DNA of 64,000 nt from Bacteroidia bacterium (GTDB taxonomy: Bacteria; Bacteroidota; Bacteroidia; Chitinophagales; Chitinophagaceae), in NCBI GenBank assembly GCA_030427635.1, contig JAUIBA010000010.1, positions 1 to 64,000 on the forward strand, read 5' to 3'. The position numbers and the translations under genes are program-made. Position 1 is the stretch's first letter. Each line of letters begins with the position of its first letter. Below are positions 25,191-33,862 of this stretch, in pieces. The notes beneath the pieces were generated by a model that worked only from the letters and a program-made list of their open reading frames with translations, made no database searches and was not told where the DNA came from.

Positions 25191-26540
25191 TTACATGGTG
25201 ATTTCTCCGTCACGAATCATTTTATAAATTGTTGTTTTACCGATGTCCAGCTTTTTGGCTACCTGCACTACATTGTTGTCATATTTTTTCAGGAACCAGG
25301 TTATAATATCAATGTCGTAGGCTCTGAGCGATTTTTCCTCCGTTATAAACTGCTTGCTGGCAGATATGGGGTTGAATGTGATATCTTCCGGCTGTATTTC
25401 ATTATTACTACACATCACTGCTGCCAGCTCTATAGCCGATTTTAACTCCCTTACATTACCCGGCCACATGTATGTCATTAGTTTGTCTCTTGCTGCAGCT
25501 GACATTGATACCTGCGGCATTTTGTTGTTTTTGCAGAAACCTTCCAGAAAGAAACGCGCCAGAAGTATCACATCATTACCTCTGTCTCTGAGTGGTGGCA
25601 ACTCTATGGGGAGACCGGTGATGCGGTAATACAGGTCTTCTCTGAAGTTGCCTTTAGATACTTCCTCAGCAAGGTTTTTATGAGTGGCAATGATGATGCG
25701 GACATCCAATGCTACTTTTTCATTGCCGCCCACACGTACCAGCTCCCGTTCCTGTAATACCCGCAATAGTTTACTCTGCAGATTCAGGTCCATTTCTGCT
25801 ATTTCGTCAAGGAATAGTGTGCCTTTGTTTGCTTCTTCAAACCTGCCCGAACGGCGGCTTAATGCACCTGTAAAAGCACCTTTTTCATGTCCAAACAGCT
25901 CACTTTCCACCAGATCATGAGGTATTGCTGCCATATTAATGGCAACAAAAGGCTTTTTCTTCCTGTCAGAGTTATAATGAATGGCACGTGCCACTACCTC
26001 TTTTCCGGTTCCTGTTTCACCGGTAACAGATACGTTGATACTGGTACGTGCAGCCTTTTCTACAAGGTTAAAAATCCGTGTTATTGCGGGGCTGTTGCCT
26101 TTTATCAGCGAACTCAGTTCATATTTTTGCCCCAGCTCTTCTTTAAGCTGCTCTACTTCTTTTTTCAGCGACTGGTGTTCCCGTATTCGTAGCACAGCAT
26201 TCCACAGCAATTCTTTTGTGTTGTCGTCTTTGACGAAGTAGTCACTAGCGCCGCTTTTCAGCAGCTCAATAGCTGTAGATATATCCTTCTGACCACTGAT
26301 TACAATAACGGACATTTCTGCATCAAACTGCTTTATCTTCTTAAGTAACTCTTTACCATTGATATCGGTCATTGCGTAGTCAACGGTAATGAGGTCCGGT
26401 TTCTGATGCAGGTTTGCCAGGCATTCTTTGCCGGTAGTATAGCGTATTATATCATAGTCGGGGTTCATGGACAGATAATACTCCAGTATCTGAGAGTACC
26501 ATTCATCATCATCCACGATAAATATTCGGAACTTATTCAT
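25191..26540 (-). CDS. Sigma-54-dependent response regulator (NtrC family)
   Basis: A 449-aa protein. The receiver (about residues 1-120) has FIVDDDE and phospho-acceptor D55 in LITVDYAM. The AAA+ domain has Walker A GETGTGKE, the sigma-54 contact loop GAFTGA and an R-finger region. The C-terminal Fis-type helix-turn-helix ends in AKKLDIGKTTIYKMIRDG. It would activate sigma-54 promoters when phosphorylated, probably through the kinase in the same operon. It is transcribed away from the exopolysaccharide locus, whose control region carries a candidate binding site. Confidence 0.92.
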   Translation of the reverse strand: MNKFRIFIVDDDEWYSQILEYYLSMNPDYDIIRYTTGKECLANLHQKPDLITVDYAMTDINGKELLKKIKQFDAEMSVIVISGQKDISTAIELLKSGASDYFVKDDNTKELLWNAVLRIREHQSLKKEVEQLKEELGQKYELSSLIKGNSPAITRIFNLVEKAARTSINVSVTGETGTGKEVVARAIHYNSDRKKKPFVAINMAAIPHDLVESELFGHEKGAFTGALSRRSGRFEEANKGTLFLDEIAEMDLNLQSKLLRVLQERELVRVGGNEKVALDVRIIIATHKNLAEEVSKGNFREDLYYRITGLPIELPPLRDRGNDVILLARFFLEGFCKNNKMPQVSMSAAARDKLMTYMWPGNVRELKSAIELAAVMCSNNEIQPEDITFNPISASKQFITEEKSLRAYDIDIITWFLKKYDNNVVQVAKKLDIGKTTIYKMIRDGEITM

Positions 26541-26571
26541 TCTTTTTTCTGTTTTGTTTGTTGTCTTTATG

Positions 26572-26579
26572 CAAACGTA
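26572..26579 (-). promoter_or_regulatory. -7 element for the regulator/FIST/kinase operon
   Basis: Minus-strand TACGTTTG matches TAnnTTTG and is 31 bases before the ATG at 26540. The -33 element is poor. Confidence 0.4.
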
Positions 26580-26605
26580 CTTACATAAATATACGAAAAT
26601 TACGA

Positions 26606-26622
26606 TTTCCGCATTACGGAAA
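26606..26622. promoter_or_regulatory. Inverted repeat, likely enhancer of the sigma-54 regulator
   Basis: TTTCCG-CATTA-CGGAAA is a perfect 6-bp-arm dyad in the divergent gap. It lies about 107 bp before the start expected from the sigma-54-like element at 26694, a usual enhancer distance. Assignment to the adjacent regulator is inference. Confidence 0.45.
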
Positions 26623-26693
26623 ATAGAACTGTTTTTGCACTCTGTTATTTTTCGAAAGCCTATTAACTTGTTGATATTCAGCTTTTTGTGTCT

Positions 26694-26709
26694 TTGGCAT
26701 TAAAATGGT
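26694..26709 (+). promoter_or_regulatory. Candidate sigma-54 promoter
   Basis: TTGGCATTAAAATGGT has a perfect -24 half (TTGGCA) and a partial -12 half (TGGT for TTGC) at the correct spacing. Transcription would start about 16 bases before the ATG at 26736. No TAnnTTTG promoter is seen upstream of this gene. Confidence 0.35.
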
Positions 26710-26735
26710 TTGTAGTTGTGCAAAACGCCATAGAT

Positions 26736-27176
26736 ATGAACTTTAATAAAGACCTTAACATCTTCGTGATAGACGATGACCCTGTATGTCAGGAATTATA
26801 CAGGCAGTACCTGCTGAACATGGGTTTTACAAGAATAACCCTTTTTGATAGCGGTCAGCAATGTATCAATGAGCTTACAAGGCAACCGGATATAATACTG
26901 CTGGATCATCAGATGGCAGAAATAAATGGCCTTGAGACATTAAAGAAAATAAAGCGTTTCAATCCCGATATATACCTGATATACATATCGGCGCAGAAAG
27001 ACATGAAGGTGGCAATAGATGCACTCAAATATGGTGCCTTTGACTACATAATAAAAGGGAATATGGAGGAGGAATTGCTTGGGGCAATTATCCAGAAGAT
27101 AATAGACGTTATGGACCTTGTTTCCCGTAAAAGTCCCGGAAGAATAAACAGGTTTTTAAGCTTCTTTTCATTATAA
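26736..27176 (+). CDS. Single-domain response regulator
   Basis: A 146-aa receiver from the ATG at 26736. IFVIDDDPVCQ supplies the acidic pocket, D in IILLDHQM is the phospho-acceptor, and KGN is the conserved Lys region. After the receiver (about residue 125) only a short basic tail remains, with no output domain. It resembles the receiver of the divergent sigma-54 regulator (ISAQKDM / ISGQKDI). It precedes the export lipoprotein gene by 11 bp and could compete for, or relay, phosphate from the hybrid kinase (inference). Confidence 0.85.
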   Translation: MNFNKDLNIFVIDDDPVCQELYRQYLLNMGFTRITLFDSGQQCINELTRQPDIILLDHQMAEINGLETLKKIKRFNPDIYLIYISAQKDMKVAIDALKYGAFDYIIKGNMEEELLGAIIQKIIDVMDLVSRKSPGRINRFLSFFSL

Positions 27177-27187
27177 AACTATCAGTT

Positions 27188-27937
27188 ATGTATAATTCCG
27201 TTAAACTCTTTCCGGCAATCATTGCATTAATGGCAATAGTATTGACTGGTTGTGGCACTTCTAATATCATGCGGCACAGCGCTATTGCATCCGATACGGC
27301 ATGGTATGTTCATAATCCATCTTATCAGTACAGGATACACAAAGACGATAAAATAAGTATCAGCTTGTGGAATCATGATGACATGAGTGTAGGGTCTGAA
27401 TATGGTATCTATAACTCAAATGAAGTGTATGGCAAATGGCTGCTGGTAGATGCAGCAGGAAATATACAGGTACCGCAACTGGGGGCAGTACACGTACAGG
27501 ATAGTACCGTAATACAGGTTAAGGAGGCATTGAGACAGCAGTATAGCAAGTGGGTAACAGACCCTATAGTAGATGTGAAGGTGCTGAACAAAGAGATTAC
27601 TGTACTGGGTGAGGTAAAAACTCCGGGCAGGTATGTAGTAGAAAAAGACTACAATACACTGCTGGATATGGTAAGTAAGGCAGGCGACTTTGATTTCTAT
27701 GCAAACAGGAAACGTGTTACCGTGATTCGTAACATTAATTATCAGCCGCAGCGTGTAGTCGTAAATCTACAGAAGGCAGACCCCGCTTTTCTGAAAAATG
27801 TTCAGGTATATCCCGGCGATATGATATATGTGCCCAGTAGGAAAGGCAAAGTATGGGATAAACGTTCCGGCTCAATCATAATTCCAATAGCTACTATCAT
27901 CAGCTCGGCGGTATTGATAAACACCCTGGCAAAATAA
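27188..27937 (+). CDS. Polysaccharide export lipoprotein (Wza-like)
   Basis: A 249-aa outer-membrane export protein. Signal peptide with lipobox LTGC (Cys about residue 22). The Poly_export domain (about 47-140, YRIHKDDKISISLWNHDDM, with DAAGNIQVPQLGAV) is followed by an SLBB-type domain (EITVLGEVKTPGRY) and a final C-terminal segment. It would form the exit channel for the polymer with the next gene's product. A hydrophobic stretch at the C-terminus (IIIPIATIISSAVLI) may cross the outer membrane. Confidence 0.9.
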   Translation: MYNSVKLFPAIIALMAIVLTGCGTSNIMRHSAIASDTAWYVHNPSYQYRIHKDDKISISLWNHDDMSVGSEYGIYNSNEVYGKWLLVDAAGNIQVPQLGAVHVQDSTVIQVKEALRQQYSKWVTDPIVDVKVLNKEITVLGEVKTPGRYVVEKDYNTLLDMVSKAGDFDFYANRKRVTVIRNINYQPQRVVVNLQKADPAFLKNVQVYPGDMIYVPSRKGKVWDKRSGSIIIPIATIISSAVLINTLAK

Positions 27938-27944
27938 CAACGCT

Positions 27945-30110
27945 ATGAACAGCACAGGAGCATCATCCAACTTCATGAAGACATTTTACCGGGGGGTACC
28001 TCTGGTAGTGGCAGTAGTGGCAGCATGTGTGGTTATGGCACGTACCTGGCTTAAGTATGCAACCCCCATGTATGAAAGTACTGCCAAAATAAAACTGGCT
28101 GACGCAAAAGAAGGAGTCCCTAATACTAATCTGTATAAAGACTTTGATGTTTTTGCCTCATCCAATAAAATAGGTGCAGAAGTAGAACTACTGAAGTCGG
28201 AAGTGTTGATAGGTAAGGTATTGGATATACTACACATTGATACCGTTGTGTATAGGGTAGGAGAGATACATATAAAGGAGTTGTACCGGGAGTCTCCGCT
28301 GGAGGTGCATGTTGCGTTGTTCTCAGATAAATTACTGGATACACGTATCGGGCTTGTAATAAATGGACGGAAGCATCTGGAGTTAAAGATGCCCGATGGT
28401 AAAGTCTATAAGGGGGAAATAGGGAAGCCGGTAACCGGGAACGGATTTGTAGTTACTGTTACGCTCAATATGCTGCTACTGAAATCCCGGCCTAATATGG
28501 ATGTGGATGATAATTATGAGTTTGCTATATACAGCAGGCGCAAACTTATTCGCAGTGTAGTAAGCGGTATGGATGTAACATCGGTAGACAAGGATATTCC
28601 TATTCTCAGAGTGAGCTACAAGTGCCCCGATGCGCAAAAGAGTGCCGATGTGGTCAATGCTATAGCTGGTGTTTATATCAAAGACTATATAGAAGAAAAG
28701 TCAAGGTCTGCCGATACTACAGAGCAGTTTCTGAATGAGCAGCTAAGAGAGTATAGTGCACTGCTGGCAGGAAGTGAGCGCAGAGTACAGCAATACCGCG
28801 ATCAGAATAATATTGTAAACATAAGGCAGGAAACAGAGACTGATCTCCGGAAGATTGCTGATATGAAAAAGCAGTTGGCGAGCGTGCAGATGAACCTGCT
28901 GGCTATTGATTCGCTCACTGCATACATGAAGGCGAACAGAGGGAATTTTGTAAACATCGCACCCAACTTTGAAGCATTTACAGACCTGCTGAGTACAGAG
29001 ATAGTGAAAAAAGTAAAAACACTGCAGGCCGAAAAAAGGGATTTACTGTTGTTATATACTCCGCAGAATCCCAAAGTGCAGGTGGTGGATAAAAAAATCA
29101 ATGATCTGGCCGACTACCTGGATGAGAGCATTCGTAATACGCAGACTAATCTGCGTATCAAGTATAACGATTTACGTAGGACAATAGCAGAAGCAGAACA
29201 GGGTTTTGAAGGATTGCCGGAGAAGGAACGCGATATGACCATACTTGAGCGAGACTTTGGTATGAATGAGCAGATATACAGATTTATCAGAGAGAAAAGA
29301 ACTGAGGCACAGATAGCGAAGGCTGCCACAATTTCCTTTCATCGTATTATTTCCCGTGGTGAAGTGTCAGAGCATCCTGTGTCGCCTAATGCAAAGCTCA
29401 TCACTGTGTTTTCCGGTTTTCTTGGTTTTGTTTTTAGCATCATTTTCATATTTGCAGTACACAGCGCTAAAGCCAGAGTAGATAACGAGCAGAATATATA
29501 TAGAAGCAGTGATACGCCACTGGAGAAGAGCATCCCTATGCTGAAGAAGGATACAGATAAGTCTATGTTCTTTGATAAGTGGATGCTGGAAATGGAGTTG
29601 AAAAACAGACTACATAAAGGGGCGGTCATATGTGTGTCATCATCAGAGAAAAGAGAAGGTAAGGCATACGTAACGGCTGCAATGGTGAAGGCTGCGCAGA
29701 ATCTGGGTAAGAGAGTACTCCTGGTGGCAATGGAGGATAATATGGCCGAGTTTGCAACAGATGAGTATGATGTTGTGACTCCCCTGATGGTTTCGTATAA
29801 GTGGCATATACCACAGGAGTGGGAGTGTATACTGGACCGCTGGCGTAGCGAATACGATATAGTGGTGATAAGAAACTTCCCTGTAAAGCATAGCAATGTG
29901 AGTATCCTCCCGATGGCCAAAGCAGATTTGAATCTCTTTTTGCTGGATAGCCGTCGTACCAGACTTAGTGAGGTGATTATTGCCGACGATATGAAAGAAC
30001 GTTTGTCGCTGCCGGGGTTTATGTATGTGCTTAATCGTGCAGGATATGCTCCGGGGCTGCTTACATACATTGTTCACATCCTGAAAAAAATGCGCAATGT
30101 TCGTAGGTAA
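27945..30110 (+). CDS. Wzz/Wzc-like co-polymerase with degenerate ATPase domain
   Basis: A 721-aa inner-membrane protein. The first membrane segment (about 14-30) starts a Wzz domain; a long periplasmic coiled coil (about 250-460) contains the GumC/Wzc pattern; a second membrane segment is near residue 490. The cytoplasmic part resembles a bacterial tyrosine kinase, but the Walker A region reads SSSEKREGKAYV, lacking the usual P.EGKS/T, and no Tyr-rich tail is present. It is probably a kinase-dead chain-length regulator. It starts 7 bp after the export gene. Confidence 0.88.
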   Translation: MNSTGASSNFMKTFYRGVPLVVAVVAACVVMARTWLKYATPMYESTAKIKLADAKEGVPNTNLYKDFDVFASSNKIGAEVELLKSEVLIGKVLDILHIDTVVYRVGEIHIKELYRESPLEVHVALFSDKLLDTRIGLVINGRKHLELKMPDGKVYKGEIGKPVTGNGFVVTVTLNMLLLKSRPNMDVDDNYEFAIYSRRKLIRSVVSGMDVTSVDKDIPILRVSYKCPDAQKSADVVNAIAGVYIKDYIEEKSRSADTTEQFLNEQLREYSALLAGSERRVQQYRDQNNIVNIRQETETDLRKIADMKKQLASVQMNLLAIDSLTAYMKANRGNFVNIAPNFEAFTDLLSTEIVKKVKTLQAEKRDLLLLYTPQNPKVQVVDKKINDLADYLDESIRNTQTNLRIKYNDLRRTIAEAEQGFEGLPEKERDMTILERDFGMNEQIYRFIREKRTEAQIAKAATISFHRIISRGEVSEHPVSPNAKLITVFSGFLGFVFSIIFIFAVHSAKARVDNEQNIYRSSDTPLEKSIPMLKKDTDKSMFFDKWMLEMELKNRLHKGAVICVSSSEKREGKAYVTAAMVKAAQNLGKRVLLVAMEDNMAEFATDEYDVVTPLMVSYKWHIPQEWECILDRWRSEYDIVVIRNFPVKHSNVSILPMAKADLNLFLLDSRRTRLSEVIIADDMKERLSLPGFMYVLNRAGYAPGLLTYIVHILKKMRNVRR

Positions 30111-31326
30111 GTTCATGAATGGCAAAACGGCAGTACTTGCCGACCAGATGCTGGTAAGTGGTAGTATGCTGCTTACGCAGCTACTGGTAGTAAGGGCGCT
30201 GGGAATACAGGAATATGGCTTTTTCTCTGTCGTATCATTAGTCCAGCTTTTTGCTCTGTCACTACAGCAGGCTGGCATTACCGGGATGTATATGGTGGTG
30301 GCACCAGGTATGGCAGTCGGGCAACGGAAAGTGTATAAGGCAGGTATGATGGCAGTGATGATTGTCGTTGCATTGGCTATGCTTGTTTTTGCTGCCGGGA
30401 TGTTTCCTGTATATGGTAGTATGTGTAGCAGAACAGCTTATGTGATGTTTGCTGCAGGGATACCACTGGCTATGTTTCAGGATATGTTCAGGCGTGTACT
30501 TTTAGCAGATGGCTGTTACAGGTCTGCTTTTGTAACAGATATACTGAATAATGGATTACAGCTTGCCGGGCTTGTTGCGCTGTATGCATCAGGTATGAGT
30601 TCGCTTACCGCTGTAGCTGTAGTTTGTACCGTCAGTTATCTGCCTGCATTTGTGTATGGTTTTCGTAGTATGGGTGTATTCCCGTCGCGTGCAGCTGTGA
30701 AAACTGTATTTACACATAGTGGCCGGGAGGCTCTCTGGATGACAGGGTCGGCCCTTTTGCAGTGGTTTGCCGGTAACTTCTATATTCTTGCGGCAGGCTG
30801 GTGGCTGGGTGTTACGGCTCTTGGAGTGCTTCGTTTGGGGCAATATCTGTTTGGTTTTCTTAATGTCATTCTTCAGGCGGTAGAGAATTATCTGTTGCCT
30901 AAAGCGGGAGCATATGCAGGAGAACCTGCCAGGTTGATAGTTTATCTGAAGCGTACTCAGAAATATATGCTGCTCGTAGTTGTGGGTATAATGCTGCCGG
31001 GCCTGCTTGTTGTCTCTCCGGTTATAAATTTTCTGAAGCTGGATGCTTCCGGTGAACTTATGACTGTAGTTTACGGATTGGCAATTGTGTATTTGCTGGT
31101 AGTATTTGGTTATCCGGTACGCATTGCGTTAAGAGCACTACAGCATAGTAATGTTTTTTTTGGTGGGTATGTGCTTAATGCAGTATTCGGGATGTCTACC
31201 GCATGGATACTGATTGGTCATTGGAGTTTGAAAGGGGTAATGGCAGGGCTGTTTCTGTCTCAGGTTATTTTATTGTCTTACTGGCTGGGTGTACTACAGC
31301 ATAAATACAAAGTGTTATGGAAGTGA
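30097..31326 (+). CDS. Wzx-like oligosaccharide flippase
   Basis: A 409-aa polytopic membrane protein with about 12 hydrophobic segments and the N-terminal pattern of MATE/MOP-type flippases (LVSGSMLLTQLLVVRALGIQEYG). It would move lipid-linked repeat units to the outer face of the inner membrane. The ATG at 30097 overlaps the previous gene by 14 bp; an in-frame ATG at 30115 preceded by AGGT is a fair alternative start. Confidence 0.82.
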   Translation: MFVGKFMNGKTAVLADQMLVSGSMLLTQLLVVRALGIQEYGFFSVVSLVQLFALSLQQAGITGMYMVVAPGMAVGQRKVYKAGMMAVMIVVALAMLVFAAGMFPVYGSMCSRTAYVMFAAGIPLAMFQDMFRRVLLADGCYRSAFVTDILNNGLQLAGLVALYASGMSSLTAVAVVCTVSYLPAFVYGFRSMGVFPSRAAVKTVFTHSGREALWMTGSALLQWFAGNFYILAAGWWLGVTALGVLRLGQYLFGFLNVILQAVENYLLPKAGAYAGEPARLIVYLKRTQKYMLLVVVGIMLPGLLVVSPVINFLKLDASGELMTVVYGLAIVYLLVVFGYPVRIALRALQHSNVFFGGYVLNAVFGMSTAWILIGHWSLKGVMAGLFLSQVILLSYWLGVLQHKYKVLWK

Positions 31327-32441
31327 TTCATGTAATATTGGGAAAGGCAAATCCAAACAGGATGAACGGTGTAAACCGTGTAGTGAATGAACTGGCTACC
31401 CGGCAGGCAGCAGCAGGCATTAGTGTGCAGGTGTGGGGCGTAGCAGGCGATACGGAGCATAATTACCCGGGTCGTAACTATGTTACCCGTTTATTCAAAA
31501 GAGCCCGTTTGCCGTTTGCTATAGGAGTAGATTTACAGGCTGCATTACTATCTCAGGTTCCGGGTACGGTGTTTCATTTGCATGGAGGTTTTATACCGCT
31601 TATGTATCGTATCTCGGTATTACTGCACAAATATCATCTGCCATATGTGATTACACCACATGGCAGTTATAATAAGCTGGCCATGCGTAAAAGCTGGCTG
31701 GCTAAGTATGTATATGCATCACTGTTTGAGCGGTGGCTGTTACGCAGGGCAAAGTTTGTACACGTGCTGGGTGATAGTGAGGTGTTGGCATCGGGTGCAT
31801 GGTGTACTCCTGACAGGATATTAAAGATTCCATATGGCATAGATCGTGCCCGTGTAGGTGCTGCGGTATCAGATCATCCACATAACAGATTTGTAATAGG
31901 CTATTGCGGACGAATTGACATGCATACAAAAGGACTGGATACCCTTGTTGACGGTTTTCAGACATTTCACAAAAGGCACGCAGATAGTCAGTTGTGGATA
32001 ATAGGAGATGGTGGTGATATGGTAGCGCTTAAAGAGCGCATTAGTGCGGCTGGACTTTCCAATGATGTGATATTGTGGGGTGCCTGTTATGGTGCAGAAA
32101 AGGATATGTATCTGGCCGCCTGCGATGTCTTTGCTCATCCCAGCCGAAATGAGGGGCTACCTTCTGCAGTGCTGGAGGCGGCAGCTATGGGAGTGCCCTG
32201 CCTTGTAACAAAGGCAACAAACACAGCAAGGGAAGTTGCTGCCTATAATTGTGGTGTAGCCATTGATGATAGTGATAGTAAGCAGGTAGCAGACGGACTT
32301 TCTTCTTTGCATTATACCCTTCGTTCCGGCAGTCGGCATATAATAAGTGCCAATGCATTACGGATGGTACACGAGATGTATAACTGGGATCAGCTGATAG
32401 GTGAGTATCGGTTCATGTATGAAAGAGCATTGACCGCATGA
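31317..32441 (+). CDS. Glycosyltransferase family 4
   Basis: A 374-aa GT-B enzyme. The N-terminal half begins VIHVILGKANPNRMNGVNRVV. The donor-binding half holds GYCGRIDMHTKGLDTLVDGF, IIGDGGD and the E-x7-E motif in EGLPSAVLEAA. It would add a sugar to the lipid-linked repeat unit in the cytoplasm; the sugar is not predictable. It overlaps the flippase by 10 bp and the next gene by 4 bp. Confidence 0.88.
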   Translation: MEVIHVILGKANPNRMNGVNRVVNELATRQAAAGISVQVWGVAGDTEHNYPGRNYVTRLFKRARLPFAIGVDLQAALLSQVPGTVFHLHGGFIPLMYRISVLLHKYHLPYVITPHGSYNKLAMRKSWLAKYVYASLFERWLLRRAKFVHVLGDSEVLASGAWCTPDRILKIPYGIDRARVGAAVSDHPHNRFVIGYCGRIDMHTKGLDTLVDGFQTFHKRHADSQLWIIGDGGDMVALKERISAAGLSNDVILWGACYGAEKDMYLAACDVFAHPSRNEGLPSAVLEAAAMGVPCLVTKATNTAREVAAYNCGVAIDDSDSKQVADGLSSLHYTLRSGSRHIISANALRMVHEMYNWDQLIGEYRFMYERALTA

Positions 32442-33733
32442 AAAAGAACACAGTCACAGATAGCGTTTTTTTTAGGAGGCTGTATGCATTACTGCTCATT
32501 ATTTTCTTTATTAAGCTGAGTGGCTTTTTTACATGGAGCGAAAATGTTGCTGTCACCAGGGTTTTGAAAGTACTTACCAGGGTTGGCATGACTGTAGCTA
32601 TCTGGTTTGTGTATAAACGTATTATAAAGCGTGGTGCAGTGCCGGCATTTACATGGAGCAATCATTACAGCATATTGCTGTATGTGGGGTATTTGTTACT
32701 GGGGCTGGTAAGTTTTCTTTGGAGTACCAATGTAGGGTATAGCGCGCTGCAATGGTTCATGGACTTCGAAAGCCTGGTGTTTGCATACTATTTCATGGCG
32801 TGTTTTGTGATGCTGGACGCATTTTTTCCGGAGAGCGGTATCCGGCTGTCAAATATTCTGGGTAATGGCATTATGCTCATGATGCTTATTTTTATTGTAG
32901 GGATGTTTGCCGCGCCAGATCAGTTTTACCGGCTTACTCATGGAGGTGAGGAAGCACGGCTTGGTGGCTTTTTTATGAACCCCAATGAGCTGGGAATGCT
33001 GGGGGGCGTAGGTATTTCCAGCTTTATTTTTGACCTGTATGGTGGTAAAAGACGCTTTTGGGTGGTAGTGAAGATACTGGCACTGCTGTATGTGGTTGTT
33101 ATGACAGGGTCCCGGTCTTCTACTATCGGCTGTCTTATCATTGCCTTCTTTCACATACGGCAGGGGAGTAATGCACGGCTTAAGACAATCATGTACGCAG
33201 GTGCAGTAATGGCTGTCCCATTGGCAGTAACCAAGATTATGATTAAAGAAGGTGGGCTGGATGAGGTGCTGAGCATGACCGGAAGACTCCCCTTCTGGCA
33301 GGCGCTCATAACAGAAGGTTTGCCCCGGGAGATATTGCTTGGATTTGGCTTTATGCGCATAGACTATACAGAGACGTTTGTAAGTGTGCATACCTATGCG
33401 GGCCATATGACCCACAACACATTTATTCAGGTTTTGATGAATCTTGGTTTTATAGGATTTACGTTGGTGCTGATGCAGGTAGCGTTTACTTTTCGTGGCT
33501 TCCTGCAAACACCCGATAAGAATAAGCGCCTTATGCTTATCGGGGTTATTATCCCTGTATTGATAAACTCCTTTACCGAGTTCGGCATTTTTGGAGAAAC
33601 TAATTATGGTATTCTCTTTTATCAGTTGCTGGTGTTCTATATCTGCATCAGTATTAACCCACACATGACACCAGCCGAGCGGAGGCACCTGCGCCGCACA
33701 GGTCTCAAATTTGCACCTCGGGCTGTAAATTGA
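32438..33733 (+). CDS. Wzy-like polymerase / O-antigen ligase family
   Basis: A 431-aa membrane protein with about 10-12 predicted segments and a central cluster GSRSSTIGCLIIAFF, as in Wzy_C/O-antigen ligase proteins. A larger extracytoplasmic loop (about residues 275-325, MTGRLPFWQALITEGLPREILLGFGF...HNTFIQVLMNLGFIGF) carries the conserved H and N. Probable role: polymerising repeat units in the periplasm. The ATG overlaps the glycosyltransferase stop (ATGA). A terminator follows. Confidence 0.82.
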   Translation: MKKNTVTDSVFFRRLYALLLIIFFIKLSGFFTWSENVAVTRVLKVLTRVGMTVAIWFVYKRIIKRGAVPAFTWSNHYSILLYVGYLLLGLVSFLWSTNVGYSALQWFMDFESLVFAYYFMACFVMLDAFFPESGIRLSNILGNGIMLMMLIFIVGMFAAPDQFYRLTHGGEEARLGGFFMNPNELGMLGGVGISSFIFDLYGGKRRFWVVVKILALLYVVVMTGSRSSTIGCLIIAFFHIRQGSNARLKTIMYAGAVMAVPLAVTKIMIKEGGLDEVLSMTGRLPFWQALITEGLPREILLGFGFMRIDYTETFVSVHTYAGHMTHNTFIQVLMNLGFIGFTLVLMQVAFTFRGFLQTPDKNKRLMLIGVIIPVLINSFTEFGIFGETNYGILFYQLLVFYICISINPHMTPAERRHLRRTGLKFAPRAVN

Positions 33734-33794
33734 TTTTCCGGTTTTGGGAATGGCTTCCCGATTTGGTTTCCTTTTCATTTTTAGTGTTTTTCTG

Positions 33795-33817
33795 AAACCC
33801 GCTACAGTAGCGGGTTT
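33795..33817 (+). terminator. Intrinsic terminator inside the exopolysaccharide locus
   Basis: AAACCCGCTA-CAG-TAGCGGGTTT is a perfect 10-bp stem with a T-rich tail (to about 33827). It ends, or attenuates, the first half of the locus. Confidence 0.8.
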
Positions 33818-33862
33818 TGTTTGTTTATTATGCTCTGGCACAACATTGGTTTCTCATCTGAT

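Noticed and set aside
29339-30070. 243-aa minus-strand frame over the Wzz/Wzc-like gene
   Set aside because: Antisense to the ATPase-like domain; Ser/Leu/Arg-rich shadow with no motif.
32849-33841. 330-aa minus-strand frame over the Wzy-like gene
   Set aside because: Antisense to a well-supported membrane protein; composition (many His, Lys, Cys, no fold pattern) fits a mirror frame.
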